Shown one piece after another: positions 51,088 to 63,249 of a stretch of DNA of 64,000 bases (position 1 is the first letter of the stretch; each line of letters starts with the position of its first letter). Source of the stretch: Tethya wilhelma (taxonomy: Eukaryota > Porifera > Demospongiae > Tethyida > Tethyidae). The stretch lies in contig CAXIPT010000001.1 in assembly GCA_964030475.1 (NCBI GenBank), positions 3,075,075-3,139,074 of the forward strand, in the 5' to 3' direction. A program made the translations under genes and the position numbers. Under the pieces are notes generated by a model. That model was not told where the DNA came from and did not search any database. It was given only the letters and a program-made list of their open reading frames with translations.

Positions 51088-54038
51088 ATGGCGACCTTTG
51101 AACTCATCATCATGGCCGACGAAACTGGTCCAAAGTTAGCTGCTCTTCGCAAGTTGATGCAAAATGAGAAGTATGTTACCCAGCCTCTACATGCTTATAT
51201 TATTCCCACTGATGATGCCCACCAGGTTAGAGAGTACAGCATTTTGATAATGATTAGACTCTACGGACAATTTTCATTTTGCATTTTGGTCCGAGCACAT
51301 AATCATGTTTATCTATGCAGAGCGAGTATATTGCTGAGTGTGACAAGAGAAGAGTGTTCATTTCAGGATTCACTGGATCTGCTGGTATGTTGTTGCCTGT
51401 GTGGTCAAATTGTGCACTGGCTGTTAGACGTCTAGCATTGTATTTGCAGGAATTGCTGTGGTGACCAGCAATGAAGCTCTCCTATGGACTGATGGTCGCT
51501 ACCATTTGCAGGCAACACTTCAACTAGACCATAATTGGTATCTCATGAAAGCAGGTTTGTTTGTGCTACGCATATTGTAGTTAGCAATCATGCCAGTCCT
51601 TTGGTTTCTAAATTAGGTAATGAAGGAGTGCTGAAGCTTGAGGAATGGCTGAGTCAAAAACTCCCTAGTGATGCCAAGATTGGTTTTGACCCTCAGCTCA
51701 CCTCAGAGGATGTGTACAAAAAGTATAGTGAGGTACTTTACTTGATGGTTTCATCATTTGCTGCATGTGTTGCATCTGCTGATACTTCACTGAACTCTTG
51801 TTTGTACCAAGAATGTTGAAGTGGGAGTTTTAGTATTTTCCAGACATTAACACCACAAATTTATTACATTGTCATATTATCACTCCATAGTCACTTCTTT
51901 TCCACTCTTGGTATTATAATTATATAGGCCTTAGAGTTCAGTGGTCAACAGCTGGTCCCAGTAAGCCAAAACTTGGTGGATGTTGTATGGGGAAGAGATC
52001 GACCTAACAGGCCTACCAACCCACTTATCATACTGCCATTGAAATATTCAGGTACTGTTGCAGGCAGAGAATTAAGCTTCAGTCAATGCCATTTATTAAT
52101 TTTGACTTTCTGGTCTAGGTCGTACCTGGCAAGATAAGCTGAAGGATGTCAGAATGGAAATGGAAAAGAAGAAGGCATCTATTCTTGTAGTGACTGCTCT
52201 TGATGAAGTTGCCTGTAAAAATTATTTTGTTAGTTTATAAATATTACTCTTTTAAAGCACATATTCTGCCTTCCATCTAGGGTTGTACAACTTGCGTGGA
52301 TCGGATGTTCCATACAATCCAGTATTTTTTGCGTATGCTATTGTCACTAAAGATGATGCAAGGTTAGAGGAGATACTATTTTTATCCTTATTGCATTATT
52401 CGTATACATTCACTCATACACTCATAGGCTTTACATTGATGAGGCTCAAGTGAGCTCTGAAGTGAAGCAGCATCTTGAAGCTGACACAGATGGAGGTGTG
52501 CTCATCTTTCCTTACTCCATGGTGTCTCGTCACATCTCCCAGTTGCTGGAGAAATATGACGGAGGAAAAGTTTGGTGCCCTTCTCAGAGTAGCTACGCTC
52601 TTTGTAGTCTCATACCAAAAACCCAGAGAGTAAAGAATCTCTCACCCCTGCAATTATTGAAGGGAATCAAGAATGAAACTGAAATACAAGGAATGAAGAA
52701 TTGTCATGTAAGAGCAGTGCCATGCATGTGAGTAAATAAGTTATCGAAGATTTCTTTTTTACACTATAGATCAGAGATGCTGCTGCTTTGTGTGAATATT
52801 TAGTATGGTTAGAGAAAGAGGTATGTACTTATAGTTTGAAGAGTAGATAAAATTATAACTTTCTCTCTCCATGCTAATTGCAGGTTCCAAAAGGGAATAT
52901 AACTGAGATTGTTGCTTCAGACAAATTGGAGGAACTCAGGAAGTATGGTTTCAGTGGTGTATGTAGTGTGGGCACTAACTAGACACCCACTCATAACCAC
53001 ACCAGTAGTCATCTAATTTGATTATGCTGTTTGTTTCAGGGAGCAGCCAGACTATGTCTCTTTGAGCTTTGCCACCATATCAGGATCTGGTCCCAATGGC
53101 TCCATTATACATTACCGTGCAGAACCAGAGTCGTGTGGTACACTGAGCACACAGGATCTATATTTGTGTGACTCTGGAGCTCAATACATGGACGGAACCA
53201 CTGATGTTACTAGAACTGTGGCATTTGGAACACCTTCCCAAAAACAAAAAGTCAGTTTCTAAATGACATGATGTAATGCATTACTAATAATTTGAATGTA
53301 TTATTCCAGGAGTGTTTCACTCTGGTCTTGAAAGGTCACATTGCCCTGAGCACTGCTGTGTTTCCAAACAAGACCATGGGAAATCGTATCGACTATCTAG
53401 CTAGGAGTGCCTTGTGGAGTGCTGGCCTTGACTACAAACATGGAACTGGTCATGGTGTTGGCTCTTTCTTGAATGTCCATGAGGGTCCTCATGGAATAGG
53501 GACTCGGCCCTACCCAGAGCCCCTGCAGGCTGGAATGACAGTCACTGATGGTTTGTAATTTTAGTAATTTAAAACTCTTCATGGTTGAGATTATATTTGG
53601 TGATTTCTCCTCACAGAACCAGGCTACTATGAAGATGGATACTTTGGAATTCGCATCGAGAATGTTACACTCGTGAAACCTGCTGAAACCAAGTACAATT
53701 TTGCTAAAGTTGGCTACTTAACACTTGAGCCTGTTACACTAGTGAGTGTCAAATTTATAGCGTCCTTCTTCAACAGCATGAATACTATATCACTCCCTGC
53801 AGGTCCCTATACAAATGAAAATGATTGAGCCTAGTATGCTTACTGCTGATGAGGTGAGTTAAATATACCAAATAAGTTTGTTTGGTGCAGTTTTATGTCC
53901 AGTTCTCTGAAACTTCAGATATCTTGGTTGAACAATTATCATGCTGAGTGTCTGGATAAAGTGGGAAGCTATCTAGCTGACACTGGTAAAACCGAAGTCC
54001 TCAAGTGGCTTGAAAGAGAAACACAAGCACTTGGTTGA
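51088..54038 (+). CDS. XPNPEP1: X-prolyl aminopeptidase 1 (aminopeptidase P), copy 2, complete
   Basis: This manganese-dependent enzyme cleaves Xaa-Pro peptides in the cytosol. Fifteen exons: 51088-51225, 51321-51384, 51450-51554, 51617-51732, 51928-52051, 52119-52214, 52281-52362, 52428-52707, 52770-52820, 52884-52942, 53040-53250, 53310-53550, 53617-53741, 53803-53853 and 53919-54038, totalling 620 aa (human 623). Features: the N-terminal domain ([39 protein letters not shown]), [15 protein letters not shown], and the pita-bread catalytic domain with [50 protein letters not shown] and [18 protein letters not shown], all ligands present. A second ATG 24 bases downstream (MADETGPK) fits the family start better and may be used. 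Confidence 0.96.
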
Positions 54039-54267
54039 TTAGCAACTCAACAAAATGAACTGATATTGTCTAAAATGTTTTCTTTTACTACATGTATATG
54101 GGTGTTTATTTGAAAAATACAAAGATGACATCAATATTCTAAGCAACAATAAGACATCCACAATTGGTTATTGTGGTAGGAGGGAACAATATGCACTACT
54201 TGAACATAAAGTACAAGTTTTAGGAATCAAAAGACCTACAATACAACATATGTAGTGAATCAATTGG

Positions 54268-56192
54268 TTACTGCTCAGAACTAGACTGTGTGTCTGTATC
54301 AGCTGAAATTTCAACATCCTTTGCAACCTGAAAAAACCAAAAAACTTGATGTGTCACATAGCCAGAGATTTCTAAATGAAGCACTCCCTATATAGGTTGT
54401 GTACCTCAGGTGTCCCTTGTGTGTATCCATTGGTGGTTGTGATGATAATGGTGGCTGGTGAAACAGACACCCCACTACTAGCACCCATGTTTGGTACAAC
54501 ACTACCCACCGAAGGAACAGGGCTAGTGATGAGGGGAGACATCGAAGGCATGTTGGCCAACTGTGACAACAGAGTCACTCCAGTACTGGCTTCAGCTCCT
54601 CTCAGCTCACCCTCTCCATCTTCTGTTTTAAGGGGGAAATATCACTCATAAAATATAGTGAAAATCTATACACTTTTAGCTACAATATACCTTTGTTTGT
54701 CTGGTGAACTATGAGTGGACAGTCTTTGTGAGCAATAAGGATCGACTTGAGTTGTTGAACTTCAGATCTCAGCATCACGACCTCTTGTTGCAATGACTGA
54801 TTCACTGCCTCCATCTCCTTAGACTTCTTCTCCAAATTTTCGATCCACACTTTCTTCTTGGCTCTGCAACGGCTAGCGGCTGCTCTATTCCTCTCTAGGA
54901 ACTTCTGTCTCTTCACTTCTGGTTCCTCTTCATCGGGTTTCCTGCCACGCCTTCTAAACAGAAGAGATATCATATTATTACCACTTTGTAGAGAGACAAA
55001 TTCACAAAATCCTGCGTACCGTCTTCCTGGAATTTCAGTGGGAGTAACAAATGTCCCAGGCGATGTATCGATTGTCTGTACACTTGGTTCAGTGTCAGCA
55101 ACCTATCCAACGTGTGTGTTATTTTTATAACCTCTAGAAATGAAATCTAAACACAAAATGAAAACGTACGGGGATGATGTTTTTCAGTGCCTGTGCAAGG
55201 ATCTCTGGGGACTGACTGCCTAACTGCTGGGCAATGGTTTGCTCAAGAAGCTTCTGTTGTTCTTTCATTTGAATGTTTTGTAGGAGCTTCTGTTTTGTCA
55301 ATGCCGTAGCTGTAGAGATGTGTGCCGGTGCCGATGCCATAGCTACAGGTTTATCAGGATTGACGAGGTTGGGTGGTGGTGCAACAGGAATGGCCGCTGT
55401 CCCTATAGCAGACACATGTGTTCCTGAGTCAGGGCTATCATTTTCTCCATCGTTTACTGTTTTAAAAAAAAAATTCCATTACTACAAGCAAATCTACACA
55501 CTCGATGTACACACCTCCATCTCCTTGATGGTCCACTAGGGAGGAGGGTGGTTGCTCACCATCCACCTTCTTGTTAGTGACTGTTGCTGTCTCAAAGTCC
55601 TGTTCGAAAGGATTTGCTTCTTCTAGTTCTTGAAATAAACCACTTTCCTCACAGTTACGAAGGAATCGAGTAGGGGTAGGTGTTTGATCTGTAGTAAAGT
55701 CAAATCCAAAAGGAAGTTGGTTCTTCCTGAACCACTTCATAGCAGCTAAGCTCTTTCTACCTATCTTACCTATCAACAGAGCCTCTCCTGCTCTGAATTT
55801 GAGAGACAGATCATGCTTTTGCTGGTGGGTACTCAGATGGTCGTGGTTAGTAAATTTCTTGATACAGGGTGCGTGGGGAGAAAAGAATGAGTCACCATGA
55901 TGTAAGGGAATATTGAACAGCAGCCGGCCGTATGCGACAGGCAATCAACATTCAAGGTGACATCATGAGGAATAAAATTTACTATGATGTAACAAATTCT
56001 GATCAAGTTTTCAGATGAGTGTGACCCAATTTACTGTCAAGGTGAGTCAATAAAACACCGCTTAGATGGAAAGCGAAACACATATAAAGTATCTTGTGGC
56101 TTTTCTACTTATCTTTGAACAACTTTCGCTCAACTCACCTGGCCACAGCCGGGAAAGGTACACTGGAATGGTTTGTCGCTCACGGTAGCCAT
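54268..56192 (-). CDS. ATF2: ATF2/ATF7/CREB5-type bZIP transcription factor
   Basis: Stress-kinase-regulated activators that bind CRE sites. Eight exons: 56139-56192, 55770-55857, 55515-55688, 55170-55456, 55020-55102, 54691-54953, 54405-54622 and 54268-54327, totalling 408 aa. The N-terminal C2H2 finger (DKPFQCTFPGCGQ, then KFTNHDHLSTHQQKH) is split by an intron. The MAPK-phosphorylated activation motif DQTPTPTRFLRNCEE carries both Thr-Pro sites (T69/T71 in human ATF2), and a Gln-rich region lies in the middle. The basic region is FLERNRAAASRCRAKKKVW, followed by a leucine zipper ending LKSILIAHKDCP. Intron 55689-55769 (81 nt) is stop-free and a multiple of three; if retained it would insert 27 residues just before the activation motif. 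Confidence 0.95.
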
Positions 56193-56532
56193 TTCAGACG
56201 CCCTCCTCTTCTTGGTATTGCAAAACAGCCGCCGCTGATAGCAAAAGATACAAAAACTTCGAGATTTTTTGACAAGTTTCAAACCTTGATTCTGACGTAA
56301 TGGTGAGGTCACAGGTTATTGAAATTCCTGACGTCATTTACGCCCAGTATGACGTAAATGTATGCTAATGGAATGGCGCCTTTATGCCATGGCCACAAGA
56401 AGCAAGTCTTGTAAAAACATTGCCACAAAACAACATGTACATAATCGAAACATTTCAACACACACATACAACATTATTATGACTTGTACATTAGAATGAT
56501 AACAGCATTGGTTATTGATGATTGGGAATGAG
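56193..56532. promoter_or_regulatory. ATF promoter with three CRE/ATF sites
   Basis: Upstream of the ATF start (reading right to left) are TGACGTAA at 56293-56300, TGACGTCA at 56329-56336 and TGACGTAA at 56350-56357, all within 165 bp of the start codon. The remainder up to 56532 is the 3' flank of the myosin gene. Confidence 0.6.
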
Positions 56533-56906
56533 TTAGTATATGACGGGTCTTGGGGGAGGGGTGGGTGGGGTCGGCTCTGAAATCCTGCGATTGGAGACAG
56601 GGGTTAGAGGGCTAAAATTGATATTCTGCATTGTGGTTTCAAGGAATCTCCTCCTGTCTTGGAGCTCATGGTACTGCTTCCTCAGAGAGAGGAGACGAGA
56701 TTGGGCCCTGCAGCAGGGTGGAGGTGATGGTGGTGCAACACAGGTGTATATGGCAATTGAATTTACAATGGGAAATAATCATGGAGAGGAGGTGTGCTAC
56801 CAAGAGTTACAATACAATTAAATACAACATAATACAAATATTTTTGTAACACAACCATGCAAGATATGAGAAATGGGATAGTAAAATTGTCAAAGAATTT
56901 TCTGTG

Positions 56907-56977
<71 letters not shown>

Positions 56978-59900
56978 CTGTTGTAAGCTATGCTTTCGGC
57001 GTTGTTTGTCCTTACGACTTGCAGAGGGCATTTCAAGCATTCTGCGAGCTGCCTCTACAATGCGTTCCTCAATATCCAGCTCTTTCCTCAGGAGACCAAT
57101 GGACTCATCAGAGAGATCAAACAAAAAATCCGAATTGTTCGGTTGATAATCTAGATCAGTAGTTTTAGCTCTCATCATTGGGGGTCCTACACGCAATGAA
57201 AAACAATTATTATAGGGAGTGTTCCCCTCATAAAGGGTTGAAGGTTGATATCAAAGTAGATTGTACGTACGAGATGTTTGTGGCTCTACGGGTGATGTTT
57301 GTAAAACTGGAGGCTTAGTTCTTCGGATCATTGATAGGTTTCTCTTTCTTGGAGGAAGGGGAGGTGCTCCATCTGAACCAGAGCCCTGGGAGGTAAGGCG
57401 GGAAAGAGAGAATTGTCAGACAAGATAAAGAGATTTCAAGGTGGAAAAGAAGCAGGGGAAAAAAACTAATTGGATCTAGTTTATGTGACGTACCTCAGGT
57501 ATGCATGGGACTGTGAGAAGTTCTCCATCTTTTGTGATGCAGTGTTGTGAGTAGTAGTCCACGAGATCAGAGAGAGATGGAAATGAGCGTTGTGCTCCGA
57601 ACAGTTCGTATCTGATGTGAGAAGCTCTCTTTGTGTCGATCCGAAAGTGTTTGATGATGCCATTGTGTTTCACGGACAAGGAATACTCTCCAAGACGGTT
57701 CTCACTCTGCCTCACGAGATAGCAATCGGTGGTGATGGCCTTGAGACGTAACTCGGCACTCTCACGAGATATCTTGCCATGGTTCCAGCTGTAGAGAGAA
57801 GGTATCCACATATTCTGAATCTTTCCTGATGATAACAACACTTAAACAAACATACGGTTGCTTTAAAGCTTCAGCAGAGTTGGGTCTGGAACGTGGAGGC
57901 GAGGTCACAGCCTGCAGTAAATTATAGTGATGCAACAATGATTACTGAACTGATTCACACACTAGGCACATTCACGTACTGTGGATTTCCCCCAACTTGG
58001 CTTTTTCCTGACTTTGGTCTTTGGAAGCGATCTTGACGGAGAGGCTGGGTCCTAATGTTGTGGGTGTATAGGTAATCTGTTGAACATGTGCTCCAAACAA
58101 AGAAGTATGTGCTAATAGCCATTGAAGGAAATGGGACCTTCCAGAGGAACAGCTTTGAAATCAACAAGTCTCATTTGTGAATTGCATTATCCCTCAACAT
58201 AATGGATAACAACACCACACATCCTCCCGGTGCATAATGTACCTTGACCTCTTCCTGTTCAGTGTGTTGAATGAGCTGGTTAGAGTAGCCATTGTTGACG
58301 TCTCTCCTCCTAGTACCAGTAGAGATACCGGTGCTGAATAGAGGCAAGAGTGGCTCCGATAGAGTGTGCACTGGTCTTGGTGGTGGGGTAGGGGGGACAC
58401 TGCGACCGGACACCGGGCGGTTCTCTAGTTCACTGGAGCTTGCAGTGGAGAGGAGGAGCTTCCTCTCCGGAGGGAAAGTAACGTGCGTCTCTTCCGAATC
58501 GCTACGACTTTCATCGCTGTCCTCCTCTAGAATAGGCCGGAAGGCCAACTTCATCTAATGGTGGTGCATCCCGCATAACAGTAAATATACTAAATATTTT
58601 GAAGGACTTGGTAGTAGTGATCATGGTACCCTTACCATTTGTAGTTGCTCACTTTTCTTGCGTAAGGTTCTTCGAAACGCTATGATCACAGATGTATGTG
58701 GCAGTAAGCATATTTTTTTGCAAAGTTAATCAATGATTTTTTCATGTCTACCTTGTTGAATCTTTCTTGCTGAATTCTGAAAACTCTCAAGCATGTCATC
58801 CAACTGGTGAAGATGCCATGGTTTCAACAACACCTGCACAACCAAGTCATGGATAATATGGCCGACTGATAGCTACCTGTATTATTACCAAGAACACACC
58901 TGCGTCTTTCCAATGTGGAAATCCTGAAGGGCACACTTCACGAGGATAGCTTCACACGTCAATCCATCGTGCGTGTTCACCTGGCCTCTCAAGAGGAGAT
59001 CAGAGTACTTCTTGGCAAAGATGCAGTGATCAATTCTAGTTGGGTAGCCACACGACTGAATCAGGGCAGTGTCCAGCACTCTCAAGTGTTGAAGTTGACT
59101 CAGAACAAATTCGCCGTCAAACGAGCATTCCTGCAATAGGTACAAACATGGAATACACTGACGTTACTGCCAAGCATGCGCCACAAGTATGTAGGAGGTG
59201 AGCTCACATTGGCTGGGATAAACAGAAATGACGTTTACTTCCATTAACAATGTCTCCCAACAAAAGAACAAACCCCTTGGAATGCAAGTAGCAAAGTACA
59301 TGTTGTGTTGTTATGACTTGGGAGGGTAGTACTCCAGCCAGAACAATGCTCGCATACATTTGCCATTATTAAGTAGTAATGGACTAATGCATGCAACAAA
59401 TTTTTTGCAAGCACATGCACATTATTGTCACACATGCATGCTTCACATGCATACTTCACATGCATACTTCACATGCATACTCAAGCACATACCGGTACAA
59501 GGACACACAAGGACATGCACACAAGCACACACAAGTACACAGAACTCACCCTATCAGAATCAAAAGGGACTGGTGCTAAACAGAGAATGAAGTGTGGATG
59601 AGAAGTGGTGATCGCCTCTGAGAGGAGAGCCATTCCTTCTCTAGCCCTCTCTGTCAGCGTCCTAGCTCCACCAGTCTTCTGTTCTGGCAACACATCAGGA
59701 CCTGACAAGGAGAAGCTCTGCAAAGGAACACAGACAAACATAGCATTAGGGATTGTTTACTGTCAAGAGGGAATTCGGTTGTAATTTAGTTTGGCTAGCA
59801 TGTGTCGTTTCAAGCACCAAACATGGAGTGAAACCCACCTCAGCTATTTGCACCAAGAGCTGGTTGGAGCTAGATAATAGCACTTGCATCAGCCGACTGC

Positions 59901-61619
59901 CATCCTCAACAGCTGTCATCTTTGTATTGCTAGCAACCCACTCTTCATCCACTCTGTAGCTACACTCTCCATTAAAGTGTGTCACAGCAAAAGTGGTATC
60001 CTACAGGGGGATGTACGTATCCATGTGTGCAAGAAAAGACTCATCGCACGCCCGGCTACAATACAAAGGCTAAAACATCAAAGAAATGTGCAATTATAGG
60101 GAATTACTTCAGTGGTAAAGCAGGTATTTGCACTCCTTTCACAGCACACATGGACTGCTTCAATAACCTCTTTCATTGATGGCATTCCTGCTGATGTTAG
60201 AAGACCTGTGGGCTGTCGTGCAACAATAATTCATGATAAGTAACTGGAACAGGAATTTGGTCACCATGAACCTTACTCTGTGAAAGGTGTCCACAAGTGG
60301 TTGATTGAACAAAACATCTACAAATTCCCATTCAATTCCCTCCTCTATGTATTGCTCCTATATAAACAGACACAGGATGTGAATTGTTTCGAGTTCCTAG
60401 TAGGTGTACATCTACCCCCACCTGTTCCCAGACAAAGAGCCTTAAACAGTATATGTTGTGAAGTACTTCGTTGATGTATCTTGTCATGAGGCGATGCAAA
60501 GAGCCGTGTCGTGAGCTGCTACTGCTAGTCAGTGTACCGGGGGGATCAACAATGGTGACACTGCAACACAGTCTGCTCTCTACAACAGATGCACCCAGCT
60601 GCTCATTCAACCAGCACACTTTGAGAGAGAATATCAATGTATTATGTATGCACCTCATTCTTTAGAAGCATAGTCTTTAGTTTACTTACCAATCCACCTC
60701 ACAAGATACGAATAGAGCTGTTCAGCAAGAGTGGAGCCTGCTGCAATAATAGTACTGACATCTTCTTCGCTGATGCCCAAAAGTTTTGATAGCTTGGTTG
60801 GGTCTACATCCATACACAAGTTATGGACTGCAAACAAAATATTCATGAATTCAATCCTGAGACGTTCGGGAAGGCCAATTGATTTCAGCTTATTTTCCAC
60901 CCTCATATCACCACTGTTATTAATCATCTGAAAGACCTGAAAGGGGGAGTATAGTGTTTTTACGTGTATGTTTTATACCAATGCAATAAATGTATGTGCA
61001 AACACACATGCTACATTTGGATATGGCACCTTAAACTGTTGAAGGTTTTCTGGATCCAACAGCAAACAGGAGAAATGACAACCGGCCAGCTGTTTGTGTT
61101 GAACTGACAACTTTACACTCATTAGTGACTGGTTTCTCTCCTCTCCTCTGCACTGGGTGAGTAGGGACAACAACTGACTGCCCTCTGCAACCCTAGTGCT
61201 GTTGGGATGTTTGTTGAGCCCTGCTAGAAGAGTGACCAGCAACTGATGCGAGAGGAATGTCTTTCCACTCCCATGGCATCCGTAGAGCACAATGGTGTGG
61301 TCTTCTCTGTGGAAGACTGCAGTTCTCAACACTCTGGAAGCTAGCTTGTGGATGAGCTGAGGCTCAGTTGAGAGGAGTGGGTGCTCAGGACGGACACACA
61401 GCAACACTTGGCCTACATAAGTCTGGAAATAGAGAAAGAGACAACAAAACAAATTGTGTTTATATTGTCTTACATTATTCATAGCGAATCAGCTGTACAG
61501 CGGGGAGTTGTTTAATATACCTGAGTTAGTCCATTCTTGTGTCTGTGCTGAATGCACTTTAAGAGAGCAGAGTCAGACAACTCTGATAGCGCACACAAAT
61601 CTCCACCAAAGCAATCCAT
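56533..61619 (-). CDS. Divergent unconventional myosin with C-terminal SH2 domain
   Basis: Motor exons: 61521-61619, 61030-61422, 60690-60936, 60422-60618, 60277-60357, 60108-60212, 59839-60000, 59550-59717, 58900-59130, 58752-58833 (IQ-like helix), 58636-58679. Tail: 58243-58554, about 57997-58076, 57856-57911, 57494-57788 (SH2), 57271-57385, 56979-57186, 56533-56707. Motor landmarks are DLCALSELSDSALL, TYVGQVLLCVRPEHPL, P-loop GCHGSGKT, RYINEVLHNIY, EQYIEEGIEWEFVD, SFDGEFVLSQLQHLRVLDT, GYPTR and FHIGKTQVLLKPWHL. The head is about 560 residues, shorter than the usual 700 or more. Switch II reads VDPPG instead of DIxGFE, and switch I (NxNSSRFGK) is not recognisable, so ATPase activity is doubtful. 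The SH2 domain reads WNHGKISRESAE, CYLVRQSE (phosphate Arg kept), FPSLSDLVDYYS. Pro-rich motifs (PPTPPPRP, PPLPPRKR) and a coiled coil complete the tail. Splice phase across 57980-58243 is not fully resolved. Confidence 0.82.
56909..56974. repeat. (CA)n microsatellite beside a splice donor
   Basis: On the minus strand it begins right after the donor gtaggtgtg of the myosin-SH2 exon 56979-57186. Confidence 0.9.
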
Positions 61620-62310
61620 TCTCCACCCCCACCACCATGCATCATCTACAATTATGTAGACAAAAATGTGCAAAGATTGAGGTTGCAAGACTGCTTGGTG
61701 TTACCCTAGTTGACTTTCTACTGCTCCAACAGCAGATTCACACCGGTAAACTAGAGCTGTATGTTTCTTTCTACTATTATTATTGATACATGTTCCTCTA
61801 CACCATAGGTTTGCCGTGGGTAGCTCTGGCTATTTTTCGAGTTATCAACGTTTTTTCACTTGTGCTTTGGAGTGGAATCACAGTGAAACAACTTACAAAA
61901 GAAAAGATTCTTTAACCATAATATTATAATGTTAGAGATAAGAGTTTTGTCAACTTTTTTTTTAACTTCCTATCTGTTATGACCCCCTGTAGTGTATGCA
62001 TAATGTATAGTGTACTATAAGATATCTGGTGGGTATGACTTGTCACAAATGTCATTAATGTGAATTGTTTAGTGGGTAAAGGAAGTAAAACTAATAATTA
62101 TACAAGTTTTCCCATTTTACTTGAGACTAGAGATGTTGCTGTTTGTGCAGAGGAGGCACAACACGAGCAAAACAAATGGGTGCATGCCTTTGCTGCAAAA
62201 TGTTATCATACGATCAGAATGCAGTCAACCGAGTTGCCTGTAGGCCCACTTGTGTTGTGCCTGGGGAAGAGAATGTATAGTTACACCAAATATCTTAACT
62301 CGTAGTAGTC
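61620..62310. other. Spacer between AGMO 3' end and myosin 5' end
   Basis: About 690 bp, AT-rich. It should contain the myosin promoter and the AGMO 3' UTR. A possible upstream extension of the myosin frame (DDAWWWGWR before the Met) is open to an acceptor near 61645. No other gene recognised. Confidence 0.4.
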
Positions 62311-63249
62311 TTACTGGAGGTCAAGCATCAGTCCAAAGTTAGTGAGTGCAAGGAAGAGATAGGCAACACACACCAACACCACCAAATACGGCATGCTGTT
62401 CTTATATTTGGGGAGTTCTTGCGATAGATACAGCACCAGAACAAAGTGGACAACACAGTATGTTTTCAGCCACAGAGGCACTTGTCGATCATAAGGTTTC
62501 TCATCAGGGCTGACCTATATGTTTCCACATAAAATCTCTCAATCTAGGTCAAAGTGATTTATTGCCAGCATACCTCAGGGATATCCTCAATGCAACCCAA
62601 TCTGGGTTTACCAGGACTCCAGCCCGGCTCTTTGAAAAGAAAGCAGAGTTTGTTCCACAGTCCTTTATGAGACCAAACATTCTTGCATAGGTAGAGAAAA
62701 TGATGGATTTGGGCCCAGAAAGGATCCCAGGTTCCAAGCGGATGGACCAATCCATAGATCACTTTCTCTTTCTCTGGCTGAAATGTGCCAAACATTCGAT
62801 CCCAGATGATGAGCACACCAGCTGTGTAGGGAAATGACAAAGGCCCATTGTGTTTGAACATAGACATGTACAATAGACAATGCAGAACTAACCATAATTT
62901 TTGTCAATGCAATAAGGATTTCTTCCATGGTGTACTCTGTGATGAGATGGTGTGTTGAGAACCAACTCCAATGGTCCCAGCCAATTAATGACCTCAGTGT
63001 GAATCCAGAACTGGTAGAGCAAGTTGAACTGCTTGTGTACCAGATAGGGAGTCGGGGGTACTAGCAGAGCCATAGGAAGATAGAAGAACTAAAGAAGAAG
63101 AAAAATAGATGGCTGTTGGCATCAATAACCCGTGATGCAATTTACCCATGATGTAAATTTCTGCATTGTCGGTTGCCTTAGAGCTGTTGTTAGATTGTAC
63201 TCTTCAGAGCTATGGTGGACTTGGTGAGCTGCCCAGAACAGGTTTATCT
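62311..63249 (-). CDS. AGMO: Alkylglycerol monooxygenase (TMEM195), 3' part
   Basis: AGMO is a tetrahydrobiopterin-dependent di-iron membrane enzyme of the ER that cleaves ether lipids. Exons: 63146-63249, 62893-63088, 62574-62821 and 62311-62514 (stop TAA). Visible fatty-acid-hydroxylase-superfamily His motifs are [13 protein letters not shown] (HxxHH), QFWIHTE, and [13 protein letters not shown] (HHxxHH). [15 protein letters not shown] and [10 protein letters not shown] match the family, and hydrophobic C-terminal helices follow. The upstream half (first transmembrane helices and the HxxxH motif) was not found between 63250 and the window end, so the gene continues past 64000 or its 5' exons are missing. 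Confidence 0.93.

Noticed and set aside
59360..59520. Short direct repeats of CACATGCATACTT resembling a CRISPR-like array
   Set aside because: Units are about 14 bp without unique spacers, in a myosin intron; a simple tandem repeat in a eukaryotic genome.
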